NCBI RefSeq assembly: GCF_000365305.1
Contig: NZ_CM001841.1
Coordinates: forward strand, 1,972,922-2,036,921
Direction: 5' to 3'
Source of the DNA: Dickeya dianthicola NCPPB 453
GTDB taxonomy: Bacteria > Pseudomonadota > Gammaproteobacteria > Enterobacterales > Enterobacteriaceae
Length of the DNA stretch: 64,000 nt
The position numbers were made by a program, and so were the translations under genes. This document shows, one piece after another, positions 9,892 through 20,213 of the stretch. Positions within the stretch are counted from its first letter, which is position 1, and every line of letters starts with the position of its first letter. The notes below the pieces were generated by a model. It was not told the origin of the DNA. It did no database searches and saw only the letters and a list, made by a program, of their open reading frames with translations.

Positions 9892-11640
9892 ATGATTAAT
9901 GATAAAGATCTCTCCACATGGCAGACGTTTCGTCGCCTATGGCCGATGATCTCCCCTTACAAAGCCGGGCTGACGGTTGCAGCGGTGGCGCTGGTGGTTA
10001 ACGCTGCCGGCGATACGCTGATGCTGTCCCTGCTTAAGCCGCTGCTGGATGACGGATTCGGTAAGGCCGACCGCAGCGTGTTGGTGTGGATGCCGCTGGC
10101 TATCATCGGACTGATGATTATGCGCGGTATCTCCAGCTATATTTCCAGTTATTGCGTGGCTTGGGTATCGGGCAAAGTGGTGATGAACATGCGGCGTCGC
10201 CTGTTCAGTCACATTATGGGTATGCCGGTTTCCTTCTTTGATCAGCAGTCTACCGGCACCTTGCTGTCCCGTATTACTTATGATTCCGAGCAGGTGGCCG
10301 CTTCTTCGTCAAACGCGCTGGTAACCGTGGTGCGGGAAGGTGCTTCCATCATCGGTCTGTTTGTGCTGATGTTCTGGTACAGCTGGCAGTTGTCGCTGAT
10401 TCTGGTGCTGATCGCGCCGATCGTCTCCTACAGTATGCGGGTGGTGTCCAAGCGTTTTCGCAGCATCAGCAAAAGCATGCAGAACACGATGGGGCAGGTG
10501 ACGACCAGTGCCGAGCAGATGTTGAAAGGGCACAAAGAAGTGCTGATTTTCGGCGGACAAACGGTGGAGGTGGAGCGTTTTGACGCAGTCAGCAATCGCA
10601 TGCGTCAACAGGGCATGAAGATGGTATCGGCGTCCTCCATTTCCGATCCGGTGGTCCAACTGATTGCTTCACTGGCACTGGCGTTCGTGTTGTACGCCGC
10701 CAGTTTTCCGTCGGTGATGGAAACCCTGACCGCGGGCACCATCACGGTGGTGTTCTCTTCCATGTTTACCCTGATGCGCCCGCTTAAGTCGCTTACCAAC
10801 GTCAATGCCCAGTTCCAGCGCGGCATGGCGGCCTGTCAGACGCTGTTTACCATTCTGGACATGGAACAGGAAAAAGATACCGGTACGCGCGTACTGGCGC
10901 ATGCGAAGGGCAATATCGAGTTTCGGCAGGTCAACTTTACTTATCCGGGTAAGGAAACGCTGGCGCTGAAAAATATCAGCCTGCATATTCCGCCGGGGAA
11001 AACCGTGGCGCTGGTGGGGCGTTCCGGTTCAGGCAAATCGACTATCGCTAATCTCATCACCCGATTTTACGATATCCAGGCCGGTGAAATTTTGCTGGAT
11101 GGACACGACCTGCGCGATTACACCTTGTCGTCATTGCGTAGTCAGGTTGCGCTGGTGTCTCAGAATGTTCACCTGTTCAACGATACCATTGCCAACAATA
11201 TCGCGTATGCCTGCGGCGACCGCTACAGCCGCGAGGATATTGAGCGCGCCGCCAAAATGGCGCATGCGATGGATTTCATCGGCAGGCTGGAGCAGGGCCT
11301 GGATACGGTGATCGGCGAGAACGGCGTGCTGCTGTCCGGCGGCCAACGTCAGCGTATCGCGATTGCCCGCGCCCTGTTGCGCGATTGTCCGATTCTGGTG
11401 CTGGATGAGGCCACGTCGGCGCTGGATACCGAGTCGGAGCGCGCCATTCAGGCGGCGCTGGACGAATTACAGAAAAACCGCACGGCATTGGTGATCGCTC
11501 ACCGGTTATCCACCATTGAGAAAGCAGACGAAATTCTGGTGGTGGAAGACGGGCAGATCATCGAACGCGGTCAGCACAGTGAGTTGCTGGCCCGAAACGG
11601 GGCGTATGCTCAACTGCACAAACTGCAGTTTGGCGCATGA
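9892..11640 (+). CDS. msbA: Lipid A ABC transporter, ATP-binding/permease protein MsbA
   Basis: MsbA flips core-lipid A across the inner membrane. At 582 residues it equals E. coli MsbA. Six transmembrane segments fill residues 1-330. The nucleotide-binding domain shows Walker A GRSGSGKS at 376-383, signature LSGGQRQR, Walker [13 protein letters not shown] and the H-loop VIAHRLSTI. It overlaps lpxK by four bases (ATGA), coupling lipid A export with lipid A phosphorylation. Confidence 0.98.
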   Translation: MINDKDLSTWQTFRRLWPMISPYKAGLTVAAVALVVNAAGDTLMLSLLKPLLDDGFGKADRSVLVWMPLAIIGLMIMRGISSYISSYCVAWVSGKVVMNMRRRLFSHIMGMPVSFFDQQSTGTLLSRITYDSEQVAASSSNALVTVVREGASIIGLFVLMFWYSWQLSLILVLIAPIVSYSMRVVSKRFRSISKSMQNTMGQVTTSAEQMLKGHKEVLIFGGQTVEVERFDAVSNRMRQQGMKMVSASSISDPVVQLIASLALAFVLYAASFPSVMETLTAGTITVVFSSMFTLMRPLKSLTNVNAQFQRGMAACQTLFTILDMEQEKDTGTRVLAHAKGNIEFRQVNFTYPGKETLALKNISLHIPPGKTVALVGRSGSGKSTIANLITRFYDIQAGEILLDGHDLRDYTLSSLRSQVALVSQNVHLFNDTIANNIAYACGDRYSREDIERAAKMAHAMDFIGRLEQGLDTVIGENGVLLSGGQRQRIAIARALLRDCPILVLDEATSALDTESERAIQAALDELQKNRTALVIAHRLSTIEKADEILVVEDGQIIERGQHSELLARNGAYAQLHKLQFGA

Positions 11641-12650
11641 TTGAACGCATCTGGTCGGGGCGTTCCCCGTTGTACCGGCTGTTGCTGCCGCTGTCGTTGC
11701 TCTATGGATTGATCAGCCATCTTATCCGGCTGAGTTACCGTTGCGGCTGGCGCAGCGTGTGGCGAGCGCCTGTGCCGGTGGTGGTGGTGGGGAACTTGAC
11801 TGCCGGCGGCAATGGCAAAACACCGGTGGTTATCTGGCTGGTGGAGCAGTTGCAACAGCAGGGTTATCGCGTCGGCGTGGTATCGCGTGGTTATGGCGGT
11901 AAGACGGAACGTTATCCGCTGTGGGTCACCGATGAGGTGACCACCGCTCAGGCCGGCGATGAGCCGGTGCTGATTTACCAGCGTACCGGCGCGCCGGTCG
12001 CCGTGGCGCCCAAACGGCGTGACGCGGTAGAAGCGTTGCTGGCGCACCAGCCGCTGGACGTTGTCGTGACCGATGATGGCCTGCAACATTACGCGCTGGC
12101 GCGGGATATGGAACTGGTGGTGGTGGATGGCGTGCGCCGCTTTGGCAATGGCTGGTGGCTGCCGGCCGGGCCGATGCGGGAACGGGCTTCGCGCCTGAAT
12201 TCGGTTGACGCGGTTATTGTGAATGGCGGCGAGGCAAAAAGCGGTGAAATCCCCATGCAGCTCACCGCGGGGGATGCGGTTAATCTGCTGACCGGAGAGC
12301 GCCGTGCGGTATCAACATTGCCTCCGCTGGTCGCTATGGCGGGGATCGGTCATCCGCCGCGCTTTTTTGCTACGTTGAAAGCGCTGGGAAGCACGCTGGT
12401 GCGTGAAGTGGCGTTTGCCGACCATCAGCACTGGCAACCGGAACAGTTGCAGGCACTGACCGCCAATGACCAGCAGCCCTTGATCATGACGGAAAAGGAT
12501 GCGGTGAAATGCCGTGCCTTTGCCTGCGCCAACTGGTGGTATCTGCCGGTTGACGCCGTATTGCCGGCGCCAGAATCGGCGTTACTGTTACAGCATTTGA
12601 CGCGCCTGATTGATGCACATTGCGTATCGCGCCAGACGGAAACCGGGTGA
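11637..12650 (+). CDS. lpxK: Tetraacyldisaccharide 4'-kinase
   Basis: LpxK phosphorylates the 4' position of the lipid A disaccharide precursor at the inner membrane. The 337-residue protein has an N-terminal hydrophobic helix ([16 protein letters not shown]), the P-loop-like [12 protein letters not shown] at about residue 55, SRGYGGKT and the [12 protein letters not shown] segment. It starts inside the msbA stop. In E. coli ycaQ lies between lpxK and ycaR; it is absent here and ycaR follows after 38 bases. Confidence 0.97.
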   Translation: MIERIWSGRSPLYRLLLPLSLLYGLISHLIRLSYRCGWRSVWRAPVPVVVVGNLTAGGNGKTPVVIWLVEQLQQQGYRVGVVSRGYGGKTERYPLWVTDEVTTAQAGDEPVLIYQRTGAPVAVAPKRRDAVEALLAHQPLDVVVTDDGLQHYALARDMELVVVDGVRRFGNGWWLPAGPMRERASRLNSVDAVIVNGGEAKSGEIPMQLTAGDAVNLLTGERRAVSTLPPLVAMAGIGHPPRFFATLKALGSTLVREVAFADHQHWQPEQLQALTANDQQPLIMTEKDAVKCRAFACANWWYLPVDAVLPAPESALLLQHLTRLIDAHCVSRQTETG

Positions 12651-12688
12651 CCGGCTATTTTTGATAATCGCTTCTTGATGGAGGAAGC

Positions 12689-12871
12689 ATGGATCATCGT
12701 TTGCTTGAAATCGTGGCTTGTCCGGTGTGTAACGGACGGCTGATTTTTGACAAAGAAAAGCAGGAACTGATTTGCAAAATAGAAGGGCTGGCTTACCCGA
12801 TGCGAGACGGCATTCCTGTTCTGCTGGAAAATGAAGCCCGCACGCTGGCGCCGGATGAGATCGCACAATGA
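12689..12871 (+). CDS. ycaR: Trm112 family protein YcaR
   Basis: A 60-residue protein of the UPF0434/Trm112 family, beginning [18 protein letters not shown] and including the [13 protein letters not shown] segment. The family fold resembles a small zinc ribbon; only one CPxC pair is present here, so metal binding is uncertain. Start ATG 12689 follows GATGGAGGAAGC, a strong ribosome site. It overlaps kdsB by four bases. Its function in enterobacteria is not established. Confidence 0.9.
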   Translation: MDHRLLEIVACPVCNGRLIFDKEKQELICKIEGLAYPMRDGIPVLLENEARTLAPDEIAQ

Positions 12872-13620
12872 CGTTTACTGCAATTATTCCCGCCCGCTAT
12901 GCATCCACCCGGTTACCGGGCAAGCCGCTGGCGGATATTCATGGCAAACCGATGGTGGTACACGTGATGGAGCGCGCCCGTGAGTCTGGCGCCAGCCGCG
13001 TAGTGGTGGCAACCGATCACGCTGATGTCGCCCGCGCCATCGAATTGGCGGGCGGCGAAGTTTGCCTGACCAGTCCGGATCATCATTCCGGTACTGAGCG
13101 GCTGGCCGAAGTGATCGACCGTTACGATTTTGCCGATGATGAAATCATCGTCAACGTGCAGGGCGATGAGCCGCTGATTCCGCCGGTGATCATCCGTCAG
13201 GTGGCGGACAATCTGGCCGGCAGCCGTGCGGGTATGGCTACGCTGGCGGTGCCGATTACCACCTGTGAAGACGCGTTCAATCCAAACGCGGTAAAAGTGG
13301 TGACGGATGCCGAAGGGTATGCGCTTTACTTTTCTCGCGCCACCATTCCGTGGGATCGGGACCGGTTTGCCGAATCCCGCGATGCCATTGGCGATCACTT
13401 CCTGCGACATATCGGTATTTATGCTTACCGAGCCGGATTTATTCGGCGCTATGTCGGCTGGGCGCCCAGTCAGTTGGAGAAAATCGAAATGCTGGAGCAA
13501 CTGCGTGTGCTCTGGTATGGCGAGAAAATCCATGTAGCGGTCGCTAAAGAAGTGCCGAGTGTGGGGGTGGATACGCCTGAAGACCTGACACGAGTCAGAG
13601 CGGTGATGGCGGCCAACTGA
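12868..13620 (+). CDS. kdsB: 3-deoxy-manno-octulosonate cytidylyltransferase
   Basis: KdsB activates Kdo as CMP-Kdo for the LPS inner core. The 250-residue protein starts [20 protein letters not shown], the nucleotide-binding signature, and continues with [24 protein letters not shown] and the VDTPEDL tail. Start overlaps the ycaR stop. It closes the comEC-msbA-lpxK-ycaR-kdsB block, and a terminator follows. Confidence 0.97.
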   Translation: MTFTAIIPARYASTRLPGKPLADIHGKPMVVHVMERARESGASRVVVATDHADVARAIELAGGEVCLTSPDHHSGTERLAEVIDRYDFADDEIIVNVQGDEPLIPPVIIRQVADNLAGSRAGMATLAVPITTCEDAFNPNAVKVVTDAEGYALYFSRATIPWDRDRFAESRDAIGDHFLRHIGIYAYRAGFIRRYVGWAPSQLEKIEMLEQLRVLWYGEKIHVAVAKEVPSVGVDTPEDLTRVRAVMAAN

Positions 13621-13647
13621 CGCCGGCCTTTATTTCCCTTTCCGATG

Positions 13648-13681
13648 AGCGTATGCGCTGCCGGCACATACGCTTTTTTTA
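13648..13681 (+). terminator. Rho-independent terminator after kdsB
   Basis: AGCGTATG pairs with CATACGCT around an 11-base loop and is followed by seven T residues, 27 bases after the kdsB stop. Confidence 0.8.
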
Positions 13682-13697
13682 TCCCGCATATTATTGC

Positions 13698-13730
13698 AAT
13701 CAACGTAATCAACGCAATCAACGCAATCAG
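13698..13730. repeat. 9-bp tandem repeat upstream of the pectate lyase gene
   Basis: Three full units of AATCAACGT/C and a partial fourth (AATCAG) lie in the AT-rich gap between kdsB and the pectate lyase. The rest of the 302-base gap is AT-rich leader. I could not find a convincing KdgR or CRP box in it. Confidence 0.7.
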
Positions 13731-13922
13731 TAAATTCGCTAATCATCCGCCGCTATTGTTATGGCACAAATGGTATAGCTTAATTAATAAATTTATTAGC
13801 AGGAATAATAAAAATACGTACCACAGGTGCGCAATAGTTAATCATGACTTATTATTGGTCGACATTTATCCGATAGCGGTAAATGCTCTGGGTTTTGTTT
13901 TACTTAAGGATGGAGTGACACA

Positions 13923-15242
13923 ATGAAAGTGAATAAAAAATTTTTACCCGCAATAATTGGATGCGTGCTGGCTGGGACTGCGGCACAGAGTCTGGCCGCT
14001 GAATACTATCTGGCGCCGAACGGCAGTGATTCTGCTAACGGCAATAAAAGCGCCCCCTGGAAATCGTTTGCTCGCGCACAACAGACCCTCTCTCCCGGTG
14101 ATCGCCTGTGGGTCCGTGGCGGAACCTATAACGTCACCGCCGGGCTTAACAGTTGCGCCAGCCAGACAGATATTGTGAATGCCATTACCCTGAATAAGAG
14201 TGGTACTTCGGGTAACCGCATTGAATATGTCGCTTATACCGGCGAAAAGCCGGTGTTTGATTTTAGCCAGATGAAAGACGACTGCCGCGTTAAAGGATTT
14301 AACGTAGTCGCCAGTTGGGTTACCCTCAGAGGGCTGGAAATCAAAGGGGTGCCGCAAAATAACAACAAGAATCACGAATCCTGGGGGGTGTGGATTAACG
14401 GCAGTAACAACCGCTTCGAACAGCTCGATATTCACCACATCATGGGGACCGGACTGTTTTTAAAGAACGGAGCCAACAATACCGTACTTAACAGCGATTC
14501 TCATCACAACTATGACCCGCTGACTTCCAATGGCGCAGGCCAGAGCGGCGATGGTTTTGGCGCACACATTGCCGCCAATATGCCGGGCAACGTTTTCAGC
14601 GGTTGCCGCGCCTGGGCCAATTCGGATGACGGCTTTGATCTGATCAACGCCTACTCATCGGTGACGATTGAGAACTCCTGGGCCTGGTCTCACGGTTACC
14701 TGCCGGGCACCACTACATCGCTGGCCGCCGGTAACGGCAACGGTTTCAAAGCCGGGGGCTACGGCGCGCTGTACGTGAGCAATGCGCCGAAACACGTCGT
14801 GCGGAACTCAGTGGCGTTCCTGAATAAAGCCGCGGGTTTCTATGCCAACCATCACCCGGTGGCGAATGATTTCTTCAACAACACATCATTCAATAATACC
14901 GTCAATTACAGCATGCGGGGCATTGATGCGAGCGGTAACGCAATCGCGTTGGGCACGCTGCGCAACAACATCTCTTATGCTGCACGTTCACAATCGCTGG
15001 CTTACACCGATGGCGCCAACATGCGCTACAACTCCTGGAATTTCAGCAACGCGATTTCCGATGCTGAATTCCAGAGCGTGTCCACCACGGGTTGGGATGC
15101 GGCGCGTCAGGCTGATGGTAATCTGCCGGTGCTGAAACACCTGCGTCTGGCGTCAGACAGTTGGATGATCGACAAAGGCGGCGACGTCAAGATTGCTTAT
15201 AAAGGCGCGGCGCCGGACTTGGGCGCGTTTGAGCTGAAATAA
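13923..15242 (+). CDS. pelN: Secreted pectate lyase, polysaccharide lyase family 9 (PelN-like)
   Basis: A 439-residue exported enzyme. The signal peptide MKVNKKFLPAIIGCVLAG..SLA is followed by a right-handed parallel beta-helix typical of PL9, which cleaves polygalacturonate of plant cell walls by beta-elimination. Compared with Dickeya Pel9A (PelL), the metal-binding NSDDGFDL motif (D235, D236, D239) and the catalytic lysine in GNGFKAGG (K276) are conserved, as is the closing GAAPDLGAFE. Dickeya PelN is reported to prefer Fe2+ and to be secreted by the Out type II system; I cannot tell cofactor use from sequence. Start ATG 13923 follows AAGGATGGAG. It is inserted between kdsB and ycbJ. PelL or another PL9 paralogue is the alternative name. 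Confidence 0.85.
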   Translation: MKVNKKFLPAIIGCVLAGTAAQSLAAEYYLAPNGSDSANGNKSAPWKSFARAQQTLSPGDRLWVRGGTYNVTAGLNSCASQTDIVNAITLNKSGTSGNRIEYVAYTGEKPVFDFSQMKDDCRVKGFNVVASWVTLRGLEIKGVPQNNNKNHESWGVWINGSNNRFEQLDIHHIMGTGLFLKNGANNTVLNSDSHHNYDPLTSNGAGQSGDGFGAHIAANMPGNVFSGCRAWANSDDGFDLINAYSSVTIENSWAWSHGYLPGTTTSLAAGNGNGFKAGGYGALYVSNAPKHVVRNSVAFLNKAAGFYANHHPVANDFFNNTSFNNTVNYSMRGIDASGNAIALGTLRNNISYAARSQSLAYTDGANMRYNSWNFSNAISDAEFQSVSTTGWDAARQADGNLPVLKHLRLASDSWMIDKGGDVKIAYKGAAPDLGAFELK

Positions 15243-15300
15243 GCGCAAAACTGCTGCTATCCGCGGCATTCACCGGAGAAACCGGCGGATGACGTAACGT

Positions 15301-15325
15301 ATGCCCGCTTCGGCGGGCATTTTTC
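15301..15325 (+). terminator. Rho-independent terminator after the pectate lyase gene
   Basis: ATGCCCGC and GCGGGCAT form an 8-bp stem with a TTCG tetraloop, followed by TTTTTC, 59 bases after the stop. Confidence 0.8.
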
Positions 15326-15502
15326 TGCCGGCGCCGACGGCAATCGCGGCGGGAACGCCTGTCCATGCTTAACACCGCCTTTCGTTAGCCGGCATGCGTT
15401 GCTACATATCCTGTTTTCTTTGATCTGTATTGGGGAAATTGTTGTGTGCTGCTCGCATGATAAGTGCCAAAGCGTGCCTGCAACCGCGAGATCTTGTCGC
15501 CT

Positions 15503-16399
15503 ATGGAACTGTTAAAAGCCGAGTTAAGTACCGTGCTGGGCGAGTCGCTTAGCCGTCTTGAACGTATCAGTGAACAACCCTATGCGCACCTGTATGCCTT
15601 GTATGACCATGCGGGCAACGCCATGCCGCTGCTGGCGAAAAGCTATATCTGCCAGGGGATCGCCGGGCAAGAGGCCTACAAGCTGACCATGCTGGCCCGG
15701 GAAGGTGAAGTCAGGCTGCCGACGGTTTACGGGATGGTGATGACCCATCAGGCGCCTTATAAAGAACTGCTGCTTATCGAGCGCCTGCGCGGCGTGTCGG
15801 TGGAAGCGCCGTCCCGCTCGCCTCAGCGTTGGACGCTGCTGATGGACCAGATCGTCGAAAACATGCTGGCCTGGCATCGTATCGACAGCCACGGCTGCGT
15901 CGGCACGGTGGACAGCACGCAAGACAATAGCTGGTCAAACTGGTATCGCCAGCGGCTGGAAGTGCTGTGGGCGACGCTGATGAACGTCAACGCCGCGCAG
16001 CTGACGCAGCAGGATCGCGCGGTGCTGTACCGCTCCCGGCAGAGCCTGCCTGCGTTGTTCGCAGATTTCGATGACAATAGCGTACTGGTTCACGGCAACC
16101 TGACCTTGCGCAGCATGCTGAAAGATCCGCGTAGCGATCAACTGCTGGCGATGATCAATCCCGGCATGATGCTGTGGGCGCCGCGTGAGTACGACCTGTT
16201 CCGGTTATGTGAAGAGCCGGGCATGCCGGAGCAACTGTTTTATCATTATCTCAAGCAGGCGCCGCTGGCCGAATCCTTCGTCTGCCGCCGCTGGTTGTAC
16301 ATTCTGTGGGCCGCGGTTTCCCGCTACATCCACACCGGCCAGTTGGATCGTCCGTTGTTCGACACCGCGACCCGCGAATTGCTGCCCTGGCTGGAATAA
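15503..16399 (+). CDS. ycbJ: YcbJ family protein (phosphotransferase-like fold)
   Basis: A 298-residue cytoplasmic protein matching E. coli YcbJ over its full length, including VSVEAP, AWHRIDSHGCVG, the DNSVLVHGN kinase-like catalytic loop, LRSMLKD.RSDQLLAM and MLWAPREYDLFRL. The fold resembles aminoglycoside/choline phosphotransferases, with a His-Gly-Asn where kinases have H-G-D, so catalysis is doubtful. Function is unknown. Start ATG 15503 gives the E. coli length; the frame is open from 15464. It is convergent with elyC. Confidence 0.85.
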   Translation: MELLKAELSTVLGESLSRLERISEQPYAHLYALYDHAGNAMPLLAKSYICQGIAGQEAYKLTMLAREGEVRLPTVYGMVMTHQAPYKELLLIERLRGVSVEAPSRSPQRWTLLMDQIVENMLAWHRIDSHGCVGTVDSTQDNSWSNWYRQRLEVLWATLMNVNAAQLTQQDRAVLYRSRQSLPALFADFDDNSVLVHGNLTLRSMLKDPRSDQLLAMINPGMMLWAPREYDLFRLCEEPGMPEQLFYHYLKQAPLAESFVCRRWLYILWAAVSRYIHTGQLDRPLFDTATRELLPWLE

Positions 16400-16438
16400 C
16401 CAACGCCGCGGGCGACCCCGAGCGCCCGCGTGCAGGCA

Positions 16439-17218
16439 TCAGGATTCCGGCGGCGGAGTAACGCCTTTCATTTGCTGCCAGATCAGACCCAATCCTTCAT
16501 ACCAGGCCCGCTCGCTGTGCGACAGATAGAGTGCGGACGGAAATACCCGCTCCCACGGATTAAGCGGCGAGGTGATGGCCAACTGGTTGGCCGGCGCCGG
16601 GATCGGGTTCAGCCCGCGCACCTGGAAAAAGCGGATGGCGCGCGGCAGATGGCTGGCGGACGTTACCAGCAGGAACGGCTGTTTGCCGACCAGCGCTTCG
16701 GTGCCGGCCGCCTCTTCTTCGGTGTCGCGCGCCTGATCCACTAACAGGATATCCTGCGCCGGAACGCCCAGGCTTTCGGCGACGCGGGCGGAAGTGCTGG
16801 CGCTGGTGACCGGGTTGTCCTGTGCGGCCGCGCCGGTGAAGATAATTTTGGCGCCGGGGTTGGCGCGCCATAGCCTGATGCCTTCGGTGACGCGCGCCAG
16901 ACTGTTGTTGATCAGGTTGGCGCTGGGAGGCCAGTCCGGATTGAAAGTATAACCGCCGCCCAGCACCACGATGTAATTCGCCGTGGGGAAATTCGGCGTC
17001 CAGGTGGGGTAACGAGACTCCAGCGGCGACAGCAGCCGATCGGCCACCGGTTGCAGACTCAGCAACAGCAGCGCCAGCCAGCCTCCGGTCAGCAGGATCC
17101 GGGCGGTTTTCTGCCAACGGGAAAACCACAGCAGGGCGAGGGCAAGACCCATCACCAGCATCAGCAACGGTAGCGGCAATAACAGACTACCGATGTGTTT
17201 TTTGACGGCAAACAGCAT
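16439..17218 (-). CDS. elyC: Envelope biogenesis factor ElyC (YcbC, DUF218)
   Basis: A 259-residue inner-membrane protein with two N-terminal hydrophobic helices (residues 9-30 and 40-58) and a DUF218 domain: YIVVLGGGYTFNPDWP, GAKIIFTGAA, DTEEEA and LLVTSASHLPRAI. In E. coli ElyC is needed for peptidoglycan assembly at low temperature and influences lipid carrier use. It is divergent from cmoM, as in E. coli. Confidence 0.92.
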   Translation of the reverse strand: MLFAVKKHIGSLLLPLPLLMLVMGLALALLWFSRWQKTARILLTGGWLALLLLSLQPVADRLLSPLESRYPTWTPNFPTANYIVVLGGGYTFNPDWPPSANLINNSLARVTEGIRLWRANPGAKIIFTGAAAQDNPVTSASTSARVAESLGVPAQDILLVDQARDTEEEAAGTEALVGKQPFLLVTSASHLPRAIRFFQVRGLNPIPAPANQLAITSPLNPWERVFPSALYLSHSERAWYEGLGLIWQQMKGVTPPPES

Positions 17219-17369
17219 AAAATAGCGTCCCTTTTGAATGAAAAAACGCCATATAGGCGAAAATAGGCGTTCAGACCATTTATTCTAGGCCAGCCTGTGA
17301 CAGAATGTCAGGTTCAGAGAAAAACCAGTTGTTTAGGTAGTGCAGTCACCCATCATGCGGAACCGTGGA

Positions 17370-18191
17370 ATGCAGGATCGTAATTTTAACGATATCGCTG
17401 ACAAATTTGCCCGAAACATTTATGGCACCACCAAAGGGCGGCTGCGTCAGGCGGTGTTGTGGCAGGATTTGGAAATCTTGCTGACGCGTCTGCCGTCACA
17501 ACCGCTGCGCATTCTGGATGCGGGCGGCGGCGAAGGGCCGATGTCCCGCCGTCTGGCCGCGTTGGGGCACCAGGTGTTGTTGTGCGATCTGTCCGATGAG
17601 ATGATTGCGCGCGCCCGTGAGGCGGCGCAGGAGCAAGGGGTGGCTGATAATATGCGCTTCGTGCGCTGTGCTGCGCAGGATATCGGCGCGCATTTGTCGC
17701 AGCCGGTGGATCTGGTGCTGTTTCACGCCGTGCTGGAGTGGGTGGCACAGCCGCAGCAGGCGTTGCGGGCGTTGACCGACTGTCTGGCGCCGGGCGGCGC
17801 GCTGTCGCTGATGTTTTACAACCATCAGGCGCTGGTGATGCGTAACATGGTGCTGGGCAATTTCGGCTATGTGGACGCCGGCATGCCCAAACGCAAACGC
17901 CGTTCGCTGTCGCCGGATCACCCGCTTGACCCGCCGCAGGTCTACCAGTGGCTTGACGACCTGGGGCTAGCGCTGAGCGGCAAGACCGGCGTACGGGTGT
18001 TTCATGATTACCTGCAGAACAAGCAACAACAGATTGACGATTTTGACCTGCTGCTGGCGCTGGAACAACGCTACTGCCGGCAGGAACCCTTTGTCAGCCT
18101 GGGGCGCTACATTCATGTTATGGCGCATAAGCATGTTATGGCGCACAAGCATGTCATGGCGCACAAGCCCCCTATGAAGGATGCATTATGA
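17370..18191 (+). CDS. cmoM: tRNA 5-carboxymethoxyuridine methyltransferase CmoM (SmtA)
   Basis: A class I SAM-dependent methyltransferase that makes the methyl ester of cmo5U34 in several tRNAs. Motif I is [15 protein letters not shown], motif [10 protein letters not shown], then FHAVLEWV. I start it at ATG 17370 ([19 protein letters not shown]), which matches E. coli; ATGs at 17340 and 17355 are upstream alternatives. The protein is 273 residues, about 12 longer than in E. coli, because HVMAHK near the end is present three times instead of once. It overlaps mukF by four bases. Confidence 0.93.
   Translation: MQDRNFNDIADKFARNIYGTTKGRLRQAVLWQDLEILLTRLPSQPLRILDAGGGEGPMSRRLAALGHQVLLCDLSDEMIARAREAAQEQGVADNMRFVRCAAQDIGAHLSQPVDLVLFHAVLEWVAQPQQALRALTDCLAPGGALSLMFYNHQALVMRNMVLGNFGYVDAGMPKRKRRSLSPDHPLDPPQVYQWLDDLGLALSGKTGVRVFHDYLQNKQQQIDDFDLLLALEQRYCRQEPFVSLGRYIHVMAHKHVMAHKHVMAHKPPMKDAL
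18114..18167 (+). repeat. In-frame 18-bp tandem repeat in the 3' end of cmoM
   Basis: Three copies of an 18-base unit beginning CATGTTATGGCGCA, differing at two positions, encode three HVMAHK hexapeptides. The E. coli protein has a single IHVTARK at this point. Confidence 0.9.
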
Positions 18192-19510
18192 GTGATGTTT
18201 CCCAGACCGTACCCGAACTGGTTGCCTGGGCGAGAAAAAATGACTTCGCCATTACGCTGCCCACTGAGCGTCTGGCGTTTTTGCTGGCCATCGCCACCCT
18301 GAACGGCGAGCGCATGGACGGCGAAATGAGCGAAGGGGAACTGGTGGATGCTTTTCGACACGTCAGTAAGGGCTTTGAGCAGACCAACGAAACCATTCCG
18401 GTGCGCGCCAATAATGCGATCAACGATCTGGTGCGCCAGCGCTTGATCAACCGTTTTACCAGCGAACTGGCGGACGGTAACGCGATTTACCGTTTGACGC
18501 CGCTGGGGATCGGCATCACCGATTATTACATTCGCCAGCGCGAGTTTTCCGCGTTGCGCCTGTCGATGCAGCTGTCGATCGTGGCGCAGGAACTGGGGCG
18601 GGCGGCGGAAGCGGCCGAAGAAAGCGGTGACGAATTTCACTGGCATCGCAACGTGTTCGCTCCGCTCAAGTACTCGGTGGCGGAGATTTTCGACAGCATC
18701 GACCTGTCGCAGCGGGTGATGGACGAGCAGCAACAAGGGGTGAAAGAGAGTATCGCTGGGCTGCTCAATCAGGACTGGCGCGCGGCGATTTCCAGTTGCG
18801 AAAAATTGTTGACCGAAACCTCCGACACGCTGCGTGAATTGCAGGATACGCTGGAAGCGGCGGGCGACAAGCTACAGACCAGCCTGCTGCGTATTCAGGA
18901 CGCTACGCTCGGTCAGGCGGCGCTGTCGTTTGTCGACAATCTGGTCTTCGACCTGCAGGGCAAACTCGACCGCATCATTAGCTGGGGGCAACAGAGCATT
19001 GATTTGTGGATCGGTTATGACCGTCACGTGCATAAATTCATCCGCACCGCCATCGACATGGATAAAAATCGCGTGTTTGCCCAGCGTTTGCGCCAGTCGG
19101 TACAACGCTATTTCGAAGCGCCGTGGGCGCTGACCTACGCCAATGCCGACCGTCTGCTGGATATGCGCGATGAGGAACTGGCGCTGCGTTCCGAAGAGGT
19201 CACCGGCGAACTGCCGCCGGACCTGGAGTATGAAGCCTTCAGCGAAATCCGCGAGCAGATCGCCGCGGTGATCGAGCAGGCGCTACAGAAATACAAACAG
19301 CAACAAATACCGCTTAATCTGGGCGACGTCGTGCGGGAGTACCTGACGCAGTATCCGCGCTCGCAGCATTTCGATGTTGCCCGTATCGTGGTCGACCAGG
19401 CGGTTCGCCTGGGCGTGGCCGAAGCTGATTTCACCGGATTGCCTGCGTTGTGGCAGGCAATCAATGATTACGGAGCCAAGGTGCAGGCCCATGTCATCGA
19501 TAAATATTGA
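18188..19510 (+). CDS. mukF: Chromosome partition protein MukF (kleisin)
   Basis: The kleisin subunit of the MukBEF condensin, 440 residues like E. coli MukF. It has an N-terminal winged-helix dimerisation domain ([20 protein letters not shown]), a helical middle domain and a C-terminal winged helix that binds the MukB head. It bridges the MukB heads and recruits MukE. It begins in the cmoM stop (ATGA) and overlaps mukE by 20 bases. Confidence 0.96.
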   Translation: MSDVSQTVPELVAWARKNDFAITLPTERLAFLLAIATLNGERMDGEMSEGELVDAFRHVSKGFEQTNETIPVRANNAINDLVRQRLINRFTSELADGNAIYRLTPLGIGITDYYIRQREFSALRLSMQLSIVAQELGRAAEAAEESGDEFHWHRNVFAPLKYSVAEIFDSIDLSQRVMDEQQQGVKESIAGLLNQDWRAAISSCEKLLTETSDTLRELQDTLEAAGDKLQTSLLRIQDATLGQAALSFVDNLVFDLQGKLDRIISWGQQSIDLWIGYDRHVHKFIRTAIDMDKNRVFAQRLRQSVQRYFEAPWALTYANADRLLDMRDEELALRSEEVTGELPPDLEYEAFSEIREQIAAVIEQALQKYKQQQIPLNLGDVVREYLTQYPRSQHFDVARIVVDQAVRLGVAEADFTGLPALWQAINDYGAKVQAHVIDKY

Positions 19511-20213
19511 TCAACACGTTTTTGCGCGGCTGATGACCGCGCTTTCCAACACACTGTTTCCGGCGCTAGACAGCCAGTTGCGCGCCGGGCGCCACATTGG
19601 CGTGGAAGAACTGGAGAATCACGTCTTCCTGATGGATTTTCAGGATGAGCTGGAACAGTTCTACGGTCGTTACAACGTGGAGCTGATTCGCGCGCCGGAA
19701 GGTTTTTTCTACCTGCGCCCGCGTTCCACCACGCTGATCTCACGCTCGGTGCTGTCCGAACTGGACATGATGGTGGGCAAGATCCTGTGCTATCTCTACC
19801 TCAGTCCGGAACGGTTGGCGCACGAAGGGATTTTCAGCCAGCAGGAACTGTATGACGAACTGCTGAGCCTGGCGGATGAGAACAAACTGCTAAAGCTGGT
19901 GAACCAGCGCTCCACCGGGTCGGACCTTGACCGGCAGAAACTGCAGGAGAAAGTCCGCACGTCGCTTAACCGGCTACGCCGCCTCGGCATGATTTATTTC
20001 ATGGGGACCGACAACAGCAAATTCCGCATTACCGAGGCGGTGTTCCGCTTCGGCGCCGATGTGCGCGGCGGCGACGATCCGCGCGAAGCACAACTGCGGA
20101 TGATTCGCGACGGCGAAGCCATGCCGGTTGATGGCAGCCTGTCGCTGGAAGACAGCGATGATGGCGATAACGCTTCCAGTGATGATCAACGTGCTGAGGA
20201 TGAACAGGAATGA
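19491..20213 (+). CDS. mukE: Chromosome partition protein MukE (kite subunit)
   Basis: MukE dimers bind the MukF linker and regulate the MukB ATPase. Start ATG 19491 ([11 protein letters not shown]) matches E. coli and yields 240 residues; the frame is open from 19374 within mukF. Conserved blocks include [36 protein letters not shown] and [17 protein letters not shown]. The C-terminal tail is acidic and poorly conserved. It overlaps mukB by four bases. Confidence 0.96.
   Translation: MSSINIDQHVFARLMTALSNTLFPALDSQLRAGRHIGVEELENHVFLMDFQDELEQFYGRYNVELIRAPEGFFYLRPRSTTLISRSVLSELDMMVGKILCYLYLSPERLAHEGIFSQQELYDELLSLADENKLLKLVNQRSTGSDLDRQKLQEKVRTSLNRLRRLGMIYFMGTDNSKFRITEAVFRFGADVRGGDDPREAQLRMIRDGEAMPVDGSLSLEDSDDGDNASSDDQRAEDEQE

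Noticed and set aside
13621-13922. KdgR or CRP operator upstream of the pectate lyase gene
   Set aside because: I looked for the GAAA-N-TTTC type KdgR box and TGTGA/TCACA CRP half-sites and found no acceptable match by eye.
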